Positions 15,271 through 22,863 of a stretch of 34,054 nucleotides of DNA are shown here, in pieces. The notes beneath the pieces are model-generated. The model did not search any database and had not been told where the DNA came from. It was given only the letters and a program-made list of their open reading frames with translations. The DNA lies in the NCBI GenBank assembly GCA_039809125.1, contig JBDHUM010000009.1:1-34054 (forward strand), written 5' to 3'. Position numbers and translations under genes: made by a program. The DNA comes from SZUA-359 sp039809125 (GTDB lineage Bacteria; Patescibacteriota; Saccharimonadia; Saccharimonadales; Saccharimonadaceae). Position 1 is the first letter of the stretch; the number at the start of each line of letters is the position of its first letter.

Positions 15271-15993
15271 ATGGGAGTGTATAGTAACACCGAAATTCGG
15301 CAAGCCGTTGATGATGGTCGGATTGTTTGTGTACCATTTAATCCGGCCCACATCAGCGAGGCTAGTTTAGACTTTACGCTTGGACATTACTTTTATAAAC
15401 AAGAAGATCAACCAGAAGCAACCGGTGTTTATAACCCGTTTGACGAAGCAGACGTAGCGCGTTATTTCAAAGGCCCTCTAGAAGCCATGTCGCATAAAGA
15501 GTGGTGTGAAAAAAATAATAAACCGCTTTTTCAAAACATTCCTCAAAACCACCCGATTATTGTGCTCGCGCCCGGTGAAAGGATTTTGAGTCACACACAC
15601 GAATTCGTTGGAATTCGTACTCACGGTGGCGCCTGCGAGGTAAAAAGTCGCAGCAGCTGGGGTAGAAATGGTGTAGCTGTTTGTTTTGATGCTGGCTGGG
15701 TTGATCCTGGCTATATCAACCGTATTACGCTTGAAATTTATAATCTTAATATGCATGAATCGGTAGTTTTACCGGTTGGCGAACGTGTTGGACAACTTAT
15801 TTTTCACCATACAGGTTTAGTTGAAGGTGGCTACGCAAGTGGCCGAGGCGGCATGAGCGGTAAGTACCAAACCACTGATGATCTCGACGAACTCATTCGT
15901 ACCTGGCGACCCGAAATGATGCTACCGAGAGCATTTAAGGATCAGCGAAAGGCTGCACCAACTATTTCTGGACTAGCGAAAGGCATGAAGTAG
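15271..15993 (+). CDS. dcd: dCTP deaminase / dUTPase superfamily protein
   Basis: The enzyme would convert dCTP to dUTP, possibly also dUMP, feeding ThyA. This 240-aa protein has the trimeric dUTPase-like core: EVKSRSSWGRNGV (Ser and Arg132 of the active site), GWVDPGYINRITLEIYN (catalytic Glu155) and the PVGERVGQLIF strand. It is longer than E. coli Dcd (193 aa), with an insertion at about 45-95 and a C-terminal tail. Mono- and bifunctional forms cannot be separated by eye. A longer in-frame start upstream overlaps folA and is rejected. The stop TAG overlaps the GTG of tmk by 1 nt. Confidence 0.9.
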   Translation: MGVYSNTEIRQAVDDGRIVCVPFNPAHISEASLDFTLGHYFYKQEDQPEATGVYNPFDEADVARYFKGPLEAMSHKEWCEKNNKPLFQNIPQNHPIIVLAPGERILSHTHEFVGIRTHGGACEVKSRSSWGRNGVAVCFDAGWVDPGYINRITLEIYNLNMHESVVLPVGERVGQLIFHHTGLVEGGYASGRGGMSGKYQTTDDLDELIRTWRPEMMLPRAFKDQRKAAPTISGLAKGMK

Positions 15994-16670
15994 TGGGGAA
16001 GTTCATTGCTATTGAAGGGGGCGATGGATCAGGCAAAGCTACTCAAACAAAACTCTTAACAAAGTATCTGCGCGATAAGGGATATGACGTGCTGGAAGCT
16101 GATTTTCCGCGCTATGGAAAAGCCTCGGCCTATTATATTGAAAGATACTTAAATGGCGACTATGGCGGCCCCGAAGATGTTCCAGCCGACTTAGGCGTTT
16201 TGCCTTACGCGCTCGATCGTTTTGCCGCTCGAGATGAAATAATCGAGCATTTAAAAAAACCAAACTCGTATGTTGTAGCAAATCGCTATATGGCGTCAAA
16301 CTTGGCTCATCAAGGTGCGAAAATTAACGACGAGACTGAGCGTAAAATATTTTACGAACGTACTATAAAAACCGAGTACGAAATTTTTGGCATTGCTAGG
16401 CCAGACATTAACATTGTCCTTCTAGTACCAACAGAAATTGCTCAGTCAAATGTAGATAAAAAAGATGGACGTAGTTATACCAAAGCAAAGCGCGACATCC
16501 ATGAGGCCGACGCATCACACCTTGAGAAGGCCAAGCTCAACTACGAGGAAGTGTGCGAACTTTACCCCAATGAATTTAAAGCTATCGACTGCGTGAAGGA
16601 TAAAAAAATGCTAACTATTGAAGAAATCCAAGCAAGAATCAATCGCTTAGTATCTGCAACTACCAAATAG
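15993..16670 (+). CDS. tmk: Thymidylate kinase
   Basis: Tmk phosphorylates dTMP to dTDP. The 225-aa protein has P-loop IEGGDGSGKATQTK (residues 7-20), the substrate-side NRYMASNLAHQGAK motif in place of the usual DRY, and LPYALDRFAARDEI. The start is GTG, overlapping the dcd stop by one base, so translation is coupled. It completes the dcd-tmk unit. The form resembles the longer archaeal and CPR thymidylate kinases rather than E. coli Tmk. Confidence 0.93.
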   Translation: MGKFIAIEGGDGSGKATQTKLLTKYLRDKGYDVLEADFPRYGKASAYYIERYLNGDYGGPEDVPADLGVLPYALDRFAARDEIIEHLKKPNSYVVANRYMASNLAHQGAKINDETERKIFYERTIKTEYEIFGIARPDINIVLLVPTEIAQSNVDKKDGRSYTKAKRDIHEADASHLEKAKLNYEEVCELYPNEFKAIDCVKDKKMLTIEEIQARINRLVSATTK

Positions 16671-16678
16671 AAATCATT

Positions 16679-16707
16679 TCGACAATTAGTTCAAACTGTG
16701 ATACTAT
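16679..16707 (+). promoter_or_regulatory. Promoter of the RelA-like gene
   Basis: TCGACA (16679-16684), a 17-bp spacer and TACTAT (16702-16707) predict a start near 16714. The resulting leader of about 28 nt is almost entirely A/T and has no Shine-Dalgarno, unlike both the leaderless and the ribosomal-protein genes here. Confidence 0.5.
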
Positions 16708-16741
16708 ATGTATAGCAAATTAAGTAAAAATAAATCAAAAA

Positions 16742-18322
16742 ATGAAAGATCAATCAGCTACAGAAAACAACTCAAGAAATCTTGAGTTCTCCGATAGACA
16801 TACGAGAACAGCTATAGCTCTCAGCAAAGCAGCAGAAAGGATGTTTGGCAGTAAAGGTGAACGACTGAGTGAGCAGGGTCACCGATTATTTCGAATTGCT
16901 AGATCTTTTGTGTACCCGGAATCAGTAGAAGAAAAACCAACAACAAAAAATCGACTTTACGATCTCGTATCGCTGCTACCTCATAGCAATGGTAACCCGG
17001 CGTATAATTTTGCCCATCCTGAGGATGATTTCATAACAGCACCAAACATGCATAGAGTGCGCGAATCCTACTTATCGGCAATTCACCCCAGTGAAGACAA
17101 GGCGTTGGATGTTTTAGTTGGTGACCTAGACGGCATAAAGACCCTACAAGACTACTGGAGCGAACAATCTGAGAACCATCACCGCGATCAACACTCCATA
17201 AAACCACCCAGTCTCCAGCCTGGTCCAATGATTGATGCTATCGACTTAAAAAATACCATTATAAAAAATGAAATCTCGAAAGAATCTGTATTAGCAAGGG
17301 CACTACAGCTTGTAGACGAGCTTAGAATTTACCGTGACAAAATGGCCGAAAAAGAGGTTATTGACGACCCCGCTAAAGCATTATCTCTAGTCGATGAGGC
17401 GTTGTCTATGTATATACCACTCTGCGAAGCGATAAGTTACGATTTGTTAGCTTCGGTCCTTTTCGATAAAGCTACTCAGGTAAAATACTACCTAGCCGGC
17501 TATCATGACATTATTGAAAAAGCTCGCAAGGCCTATAGTGAGTACGGCAAAGCAGAAGACATTCGAGAAGATATGCAAAAAATAGTATCCAAATGCCTCG
17601 GTACCGATTTAGGCAAGGGGATAGAAATCTCGCACAGTGATGTCGATAACTACGTCTGGCTGGTTCATGATGTCGATATAGCCTCTGCATCTGGAAAAGA
17701 TTACTATCCCGCACACGGTAACTCGCAGAACACGACAATGAAACTGCGAGGACGCTTTAAAAGTTTTGGAGCATATCTTGAAAAACAAATACCTCTTCTG
17801 ACAACGTCGGCAAACTATAACCTAATGGATGTATATGCATTTACACTAATACCGAAAGATGATGAAGGTGTAGCGCTGGCTTTCAGAGAGTTACTAGAAC
17901 ACCTAAACCGTCTCAAAGATTCTGAAGAGATTACTTATCGGGCAGCACCAAGCCGCGACCATGCGCTTCACGTTAAGGGCACAGAAGAATTCCGAAAAAT
18001 GGTTACGAATCAAGAGACGCCATCTCTATCCGGGGGCCATCCTCTCAAAGACCACCTTATAGATGTACCAGAGAAAGATACTAGCTATAAAGTCACTAAG
18101 GCAACCTTTATGCTGCATAAGAAAAATCCAGACCAAACCACGATACTGCTTCCAGTTGAAATACAAATCGTATCGGACGAAGTCCGTAAGGAGGCTAGGC
18201 TAGGGAGAGCATCTCATTGGATTTTTAAAATAGAGAAATATCACGGCGTAGAAATGTCTGACGAAGAAAAGGATATATATGTTGAAGCTATCAATAAAAT
18301 ACGAGATCAATTACTGCAGTAA
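16742..18322 (+). CDS. Divergent RelA/SpoT-type alarmone synthetase-like protein
   Basis: This 526-aa protein aligns by eye with the long Rel synthetase region. Residues 219-231 (EALSMYIPLCEAI) match the helix after the hydrolase domain. LRGRFKSFGAYLEKQ (336-349) matches GRPKHIYSIWRKM and keeps Arg338 and Lys340. NLMDVYAFTLI keeps the catalytic Asp363. LPVEIQIVSDEVRKEARLG, then RASHW, matches EIQIRT...AAHW and keeps Glu473. The acceptor motif DYxAxPKxNGYQSxHT is altered to DHLIDVPEKDTSYKVTK: Tyr449 stays, but Gly, Gln and His are replaced. The N-terminal 180 residues are unrecognised and show no HD motif, and no TGS/ACT domains follow. I infer a nucleotide pyrophosphokinase, perhaps with altered acceptor specificity; loss of activity is the alternative. 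Confidence 0.72.
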   Translation: MKDQSATENNSRNLEFSDRHTRTAIALSKAAERMFGSKGERLSEQGHRLFRIARSFVYPESVEEKPTTKNRLYDLVSLLPHSNGNPAYNFAHPEDDFITAPNMHRVRESYLSAIHPSEDKALDVLVGDLDGIKTLQDYWSEQSENHHRDQHSIKPPSLQPGPMIDAIDLKNTIIKNEISKESVLARALQLVDELRIYRDKMAEKEVIDDPAKALSLVDEALSMYIPLCEAISYDLLASVLFDKATQVKYYLAGYHDIIEKARKAYSEYGKAEDIREDMQKIVSKCLGTDLGKGIEISHSDVDNYVWLVHDVDIASASGKDYYPAHGNSQNTTMKLRGRFKSFGAYLEKQIPLLTTSANYNLMDVYAFTLIPKDDEGVALAFRELLEHLNRLKDSEEITYRAAPSRDHALHVKGTEEFRKMVTNQETPSLSGGHPLKDHLIDVPEKDTSYKVTKATFMLHKKNPDQTTILLPVEIQIVSDEVRKEARLGRASHWIFKIEKYHGVEMSDEEKDIYVEAINKIRDQLLQ

Positions 18323-18358
18323 AATACATAACATATTTATACACTAGTTCTACTGTGT

Positions 18359-19450
18359 TTACTCACCCCTGTTCATACGTCTGTGATATCGCATGGCTGC
18401 AAGTACTTCTGTAGGGTCGTTATGATCTGAAAGAGCAGGCAAAGCGTGTGGCGTATCTGTTCTGGTACTCTTCATGTCTTGAATTTTGTCTATAATCATA
18501 GACACCCCTGCCTGTTCTCCGCCATGCATGCCGCTTCCTCCTAAAACCGAGTCGTAAAAAACATCAGGATTGTTCGACAAAGTCATCCATCCATCTGAAT
18601 TCTTTTCATCAAATCCAAAACCGTGCCAAAACGTCTCATAGTCAAATTTTATAGATGAATGCGTGCGGCCAAGAGTCTGCGTACGATCTCTATAGACATC
18701 AAGAGTAGCTGCATATATGCTATCTATCTCCGGATCTGCATGAGCAGTTAAAAGTAAGCCAAGAGCTAAAGCTCGAGAAACACTAATGCCATATTTACGT
18801 CGAAAGCTTTCTGCTAACTGTCGCTTAGCCTCAGATCCAGTCTTATTACGTGACATCGCCGAACCAGCACGCAAGATGCGCAAAATACGATCACCGTCTT
18901 GCTCAATAATATCAAAGCCAACTCGCCACATTTCGCCTTTGGTTCTTGCCCAGTCGCCATCGCACGATGCACCAATCGCAAGATCTGCTGCGAAGTTTCC
19001 TACACCAGTTGAACCTTTTAACGATAGATACGTCTCATTATCTATATTTGAAGTAAATCTCGTGAGTTGCTCAGACCGATCTTCTCGTTTTTGAAATATT
19101 TCGGCTGTACCCACAAATTCCGATGTAAGTCTAGCAGAACGCGTTGCCCGATATTTTAGTGTGTCCAGGTTTGTAACAGGGAGAGAGAATACATAAGAAC
19201 CGGCATTGTGAATATATCCACTTCCAACTAGCTCATTCAAATCTGCAATCCACTCATCAAGTGCTTGACGTCCAGCCCCTGACATAAGATCATCAGGCAA
19301 AAAACCACGAGAAATAGCAAATGAAGCAATTCCTCGTCCGATTGAGTCTTTACTGCTGCTAATCTCAGGATAAATTTGTTTCGCAAGAAGTAAATTCTCG
19401 TCATACCTAACGGATCTTCTCCGGGCTAAATCTATGTCGGGAATTATCAT
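18359..19450 (-). CDS. Unrecognised 363-aa protein with consensus leaderless promoter
   Basis: I recognise no family. The protein is soluble and mixed in composition, without signal peptide or membrane segment. Visible features are an Arg-rich N-terminus (DLARRRSVRYDENLLLAKQ), a central Gly/Ala region (GSTGVGNFAADLAIGASCDG), a helical stretch RALALGLLLTAHADPEID, and a Trp/Phe-rich segment FDYETFWHGFGFDEKNSDG. It is convergent with the RelA-like gene, 36 bp apart. The ATG at 19450 is preceded by a perfect promoter, so it is probably well expressed. Confidence 0.75.
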   Translation of the reverse strand: MIIPDIDLARRRSVRYDENLLLAKQIYPEISSSKDSIGRGIASFAISRGFLPDDLMSGAGRQALDEWIADLNELVGSGYIHNAGSYVFSLPVTNLDTLKYRATRSARLTSEFVGTAEIFQKREDRSEQLTRFTSNIDNETYLSLKGSTGVGNFAADLAIGASCDGDWARTKGEMWRVGFDIIEQDGDRILRILRAGSAMSRNKTGSEAKRQLAESFRRKYGISVSRALALGLLLTAHADPEIDSIYAATLDVYRDRTQTLGRTHSSIKFDYETFWHGFGFDEKNSDGWMTLSNNPDVFYDSVLGGSGMHGGEQAGVSMIIDKIQDMKSTRTDTPHALPALSDHNDPTEVLAAMRYHRRMNRGE

Positions 19451-19458
19451 ATAATTGT

Positions 19459-19487
19459 ATTATACCACTTATACTATATAATGTCAA
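19459..19487 (-). promoter_or_regulatory. Perfect consensus promoter with leaderless geometry
   Basis: On the minus strand TTGACA (19487-19482), a 17-bp spacer and TATAAT (19464-19459) match the sigma-70 consensus exactly. The -10 box ends 8 nt before the ATG, so the transcript would carry at most about 2 nt before the start codon. Confidence 0.9.
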
Positions 19488-19503
19488 TGTTTCGTATGCC
19501 CGC

Positions 19504-19532
19504 TTGCAATTCTTAGGCTTTTCTGTTAGATT
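19504..19532 (+). promoter_or_regulatory. rplJL promoter
   Basis: TTGCAA (19504-19509), a 17-bp spacer and TAGATT (19527-19532) predict a start at about 19539, exactly where the L10 leader motif begins. This agreement supports both calls. Confidence 0.65.
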
Positions 19533-19538
19533 GAATCT

Positions 19539-19690
19539 AGACATTACCAAAGACAGTAGCGGGTGAAAGCCGATAAGAATGCTACCGAGGGAATTTTCTT
19601 CTCTAAGTAATCGTCTCTATGGCCCGGTTTGTTAACTTGGCTGTAATGTCGTCCGTTAACAATACGACCACTCTATAACATTAACCGAAA
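19539..19690 (+). ncRNA. Ribosomal protein L10 leader (rplJL autoregulation)
   Basis: The 5' part matches the conserved L10 leader pattern: ACATTACCAAAGACAGTAGC, then a variable hairpin, then ATGCTACCGAGGG; the paired GTAGC/GCTAC strands flank the loop. L10(L12) complex binds this kink-turn-like RNA to repress its own operon. In addition GACATTAC (19540-19547) is perfectly complementary to GTAATGTC (19643-19650), which would close the whole domain or act as a switch. Two GTTAAC copies flank the distal part. A Shine-Dalgarno follows at about 19687. Confidence 0.85.
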
Positions 19691-19698
19691 GGTGTTTT

Positions 19699-20223
19699 AT
19701 GGCAATTTCACGCGATAAAAAAACCGCTTTAGTTGATGAAATGACTGAACTGCTGGCAAGCTCTAAAATGACAGTGTTTGCCGCCTACGAAGGCCTAAGT
19801 GTTGCCGACTTGCAAACTCTGCGCGCCAAAGCGCGCGAGGCTGGCGTTGTGATCAAGGTGATTAAAAACCGCCTCGTCCGCGTTGCAATACAAAGCAATC
19901 AAGCCCTCAAAGACGTCGATACAGCAAGCCTTAAGGGTCAGCTACTTTACGCGCTATCAGATAGCGATGAAGTCGCACCGGCTCAAGTGCTCAATACATT
20001 CGCAAAAGATAATCCCAGCCTCGTTTTTGCTGGTGCTATCTCTAGTGAAGGTACACTATTGTCTGTCGACGAGGTAAAAGCCCTAGCCGAGCTCGCAAGC
20101 AAAGAGCAGCTCATTGCCGAAACAATCGCGCAATTACTCTCACCAGTTCACGATATTACCAACGGCCTATCTGGCAACCTTCACGGATTGCTTGATGGCA
20201 TCGAAGCGAAAGCAGCAGCATAA
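19699..20223 (+). CDS. rplJ: 50S ribosomal protein L10
   Basis: L10 anchors the L7/L12 stalk to 23S rRNA. The 174-aa protein has normal length and typical motifs: AISRDKKTALVDEMTELL, TVFAAYEGLSVADLQTLRAK, VIKNRLVRVA, and the C-terminal L12-binding helix. The GAAAGGTG Shine-Dalgarno is 6 nt upstream. It follows an L10 leader and precedes rplL by 39 nt. Confidence 0.97.
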   Translation: MAISRDKKTALVDEMTELLASSKMTVFAAYEGLSVADLQTLRAKAREAGVVIKVIKNRLVRVAIQSNQALKDVDTASLKGQLLYALSDSDEVAPAQVLNTFAKDNPSLVFAGAISSEGTLLSVDEVKALAELASKEQLIAETIAQLLSPVHDITNGLSGNLHGLLDGIEAKAAA

Positions 20224-20262
20224 TTTTGCTACTGTCGATAAATTATTAAGAAAGGACTACGT

Positions 20263-20649
20263 ATGTCTGATGTAAAAAAACTTGCAGAAAGCTTAACAAA
20301 GCTGACTGTACTTGAAGTAAATGAACTAAAGAATATTCTAAAAGATGAATATGGGATTGAACCTGCAGCTGCTGCCGTAGCTGTCGCTGGTCCAACTGCT
20401 GCTGGCGGAGACGCCGGTGCGGCTGCTGCCGATGAGAAGACCGAATTTACCGTCAACCTAAAGGACGCTGGCGCTCAAAAAGTCGCTGTTATCAAAGCTG
20501 TTAAAGAAATCACTGGTCTTGGCCTTGGTGAAGCCAAAGCAATTGTCGACAGCGCTCCAGCACCTGTAAAAGAAAAGGCGAACAAGGAAGAGGCTGAAAC
20601 CGCCAAGAAATTACTTGAAGAAGCTGGCGCAACTGTCGAGCTCGTCTAA
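20263..20649 (+). CDS. rplL: 50S ribosomal protein L7/L12
   Basis: L7/L12 is the multicopy stalk protein that recruits translation factors. The 128-aa protein has an N-terminal dimerisation helix (LAESLTKLTVLEVNELKNIL), an Ala/Gly-rich hinge at about 38-58, and a C-terminal domain ending KKLLEEAGATVELV with the conserved GLGLGEAKAIVDSAP segment. The Shine-Dalgarno is AAAGGA. A terminator follows. Confidence 0.98.
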   Translation: MSDVKKLAESLTKLTVLEVNELKNILKDEYGIEPAAAAVAVAGPTAAGGDAGAAAADEKTEFTVNLKDAGAQKVAVIKAVKEITGLGLGEAKAIVDSAPAPVKEKANKEEAETAKKLLEEAGATVELV

Positions 20650-20703
20650 GAATTTCACTCATATTTTTTCAAAGTGTGGTCGCATAGTTAACCTCAACTC
20701 AAA

Positions 20704-20745
20704 GCAGCTGTTCTCTATTTAATAGAAACGGCTGTTTTATTTTGT
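20704..20745 (+). terminator. Terminator of rplJL
   Basis: An imperfect stem CAGCTGTT...AACGGCTG (about 20705-20734), with a short A/T-rich loop, is followed by TTTTATTTTG. It lies 55 nt after the rplL stop. Confidence 0.75.
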
Positions 20746-20822
20746 ATAGTTGCTAAACAAAATTTACAACATATTTCGTGAAACTACTGAATTTGCTGTG
20801 GAAAGCATGCTAAAAAATGTAA

Positions 20823-20869
20823 TTGACAAGCACGGATGTATTGACTTATATAAAGCCAACCTGTATATG
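20823..20869 (+). promoter_or_regulatory. Overlapping tandem promoters of the 172-aa conserved gene
   Basis: TTGACA (20823-20828) pairs at 18 bp with TATATA (20847-20852). TTGACT (20841-20846) pairs at 17 bp with TATATG (20864-20869). The first -10 abuts the second -35, so the two cannot be occupied at once, a layout that can set up switching. Confidence 0.55.
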
Positions 20870-20911
20870 TAGGGGTAGTATTATCAAAAACAGACAAAGG
20901 AATGCGAGATT

Positions 20912-21430
20912 ATGTCTGATTTACCAGAAAAACAAGTCAAACGCTTGCGGTCGTTAATCACAGAGGCGGAAACTAATTTGGCAGCCGCCAAGGAACTGCT
21001 CATTAGTATTGTCGGCGATGACGGTAGCGTCGTTTTAAATAACCACAGTCCACGCGAAGAAGTAAGTGGCAAAGTTATTGAAGGAGTTTTTGACGGCCAG
21101 ATTATGGCTGGCCCTGACGGCAAGACCTACCCCGTGCCAGCGAACTACGCCAGTAAGTCAAAACTTGTCGAAGGTGACATACTAAAACTTACCATAGCTG
21201 ACGATGGAGGCTTTATCTATAAGCAGATCGGCCCAATTCCACGCCGGCAAATCATCGGTACGCTTACACAGCACGATGGAGCGTACTACGTAGAGGCGAA
21301 CGGCCGAGAATATCGTATTTTGCTCGCTAGTGTCACCTACTTCCGAATAAACATTGGTGATCAAGTCACTATTATTGTGCCAGAAGATAATCCTGACGCT
21401 ACCTGGGCAGCCGTAGAAGCAGCTTTGTAG
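20912..21430 (+). CDS. Conserved CPR-type protein of unknown function
   Basis: This 172-aa protein has an N-terminal coiled-coil-like helix (about 6-33) and a beta-rich body. The body contains GKVIEGVFDGQIMAGPDGK, VPANYASKSKLVEGDILKLTI and ITYFRINIGDQ-like strands that suggest an OB- or beta-barrel fold. I recall similar proteins as conserved hypotheticals in Patescibacteria, without a proven function. The strong dual promoter and position between rplL and dnaX suggest a housekeeping role. The Shine-Dalgarno AAGGA is about 10 nt upstream. Confidence 0.75.
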   Translation: MSDLPEKQVKRLRSLITEAETNLAAAKELLISIVGDDGSVVLNNHSPREEVSGKVIEGVFDGQIMAGPDGKTYPVPANYASKSKLVEGDILKLTIADDGGFIYKQIGPIPRRQIIGTLTQHDGAYYVEANGREYRILLASVTYFRINIGDQVTIIVPEDNPDATWAAVEAAL

Positions 21431-21489
21431 TTGTTAAACGAAACCAATCTTTCTTTTTATCGTACAATAGGTAGAAAGAATAGGAAGTA

Positions 21490-22863
21490 ATGAGTCAGGC
21501 GTTATATCGTAAATACCGTTCCCGCTCGCTCGATGAGATTTTCGGGCAAAAGCATATCACATCGCTACTTGGTCGAGCGATTGCTGCTGGAACCATAAAT
21601 CATGCCTACCTTCTGACCGGACCTAAAGGTGTTGGCAAGACATCGATCGCTCGTATCATTGCGCACGCCATCAACGATCTACCCTATACTGACGATTCGA
21701 TTCATCTCGATATTATCGAAATTGACGCTGCGAGCAACAATGGTGTAGAGGACGTCAGAAATCTACGTGAAAAAGTGCATCTAGCACCAACCTCGGCCAA
21801 CAAAAAAGTCTATATCATCGATGAAGTCCACATGTTATCAAAACCTGCTTTTAATGCGCTATTAAAAACACTTGAAGAGCCTCCCGAACACGTTGTTTTC
21901 ATTCTAGCTACTACGGATGTAGAAAAGTTGCCCCCCACGATAATTAGCCGTGTTCAGCGCTTTAACTTTCGCGCTGTGCCGATTGATGAAGTAAAAAAAC
22001 ACTTGCGATCAATTGCAGATAAAGAGAAGATCGTGATCGACGATGATGCCCTCGATCTTGTTGCGAGGCATGGCAGCGGTAGTTTTCGTGACAGTATTGG
22101 CTTGCTCGACCAATTACGCCATAGCGAGACTGACGGTCAATCAATTACACTCAATACCGTCCAGGCAACGCTCGGTATTGTAGAGGAGACCATTATTAAC
22201 CAGCTGTTAGATGCTTACCGAACAGGCAATTTGAATAATCTCGTACGCCACATCTCAGACTGCGAGCTAGCCGGTATATCACCTCAATCAATTCAAAAAC
22301 AGCTAATTGATAGGCTACAGCAGGATATTACAAATCATCCTGAAGATATCGAGCTGCTTGATCGTCTTGCATCATTACCTGCATCGTCGTACTTTTTTAT
22401 TAAACTGCTCGCTGCACTCGGCCAAAGCATGTCTCTTGATCAGCCGAGCAACGCAAAGCCTCAAACAGCATCTAAGCATACGACAACTGAAAAACCACTG
22501 ACCGAAGAAAAAGTGTCAGCAAAAAAACAACCAAAAAAGATAAGGTCGGCGCACAAGAATTTTTCTTGGAATAATTTCATTACCGAAATACGAAAAAAAA
22601 GTATTGCTCTAGCGAGCATTTTATCGAAATCGAACGGCGAACTTCAAGATTCAGAGCTGCTAATCTACGCCGGGAATAAATTTAATGCGGTTCAACTGAG
22701 TAGTGTAGATAAACAATTAATCTTGCAAGTTGCTTTAGAAAAACTTGGTTTTTCCGACATTGAGATACAGATTGAACCAACCAAGAAACCCTCAGCCGAC
22801 TCGCGTATCACTAAAGTTACTGATATTATGGGGGGAGGAGAAGAGGTAGAGCTTGATGCCTAA
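21490..22863 (+). CDS. dnaX: DNA polymerase III subunit gamma/tau lacking the zinc module
   Basis: DnaX is the clamp-loader ATPase. The 457-aa protein has Walker A GPKGVGKTS (44-52), Walker B VYIIDEVHML (about 107-116), sensor 1 FILATTD and LPPTIISRVQRF. Between IARIIAHA and DIIEIDAAS (about 53-81) canonical DnaX carries a four-Cys zinc module; here this segment has no Cys and is about 15 residues shorter. The C-terminus (about 320-457) is a Lys-rich linker plus a short domain, shorter than E. coli tau. dnaB overlaps its 3' end by 8 nt. Confidence 0.93.
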   Translation: MSQALYRKYRSRSLDEIFGQKHITSLLGRAIAAGTINHAYLLTGPKGVGKTSIARIIAHAINDLPYTDDSIHLDIIEIDAASNNGVEDVRNLREKVHLAPTSANKKVYIIDEVHMLSKPAFNALLKTLEEPPEHVVFILATTDVEKLPPTIISRVQRFNFRAVPIDEVKKHLRSIADKEKIVIDDDALDLVARHGSGSFRDSIGLLDQLRHSETDGQSITLNTVQATLGIVEETIINQLLDAYRTGNLNNLVRHISDCELAGISPQSIQKQLIDRLQQDITNHPEDIELLDRLASLPASSYFFIKLLAALGQSMSLDQPSNAKPQTASKHTTTEKPLTEEKVSAKKQPKKIRSAHKNFSWNNFITEIRKKSIALASILSKSNGELQDSELLIYAGNKFNAVQLSSVDKQLILQVALEKLGFSDIEIQIEPTKKPSADSRITKVTDIMGGGEEVELDA

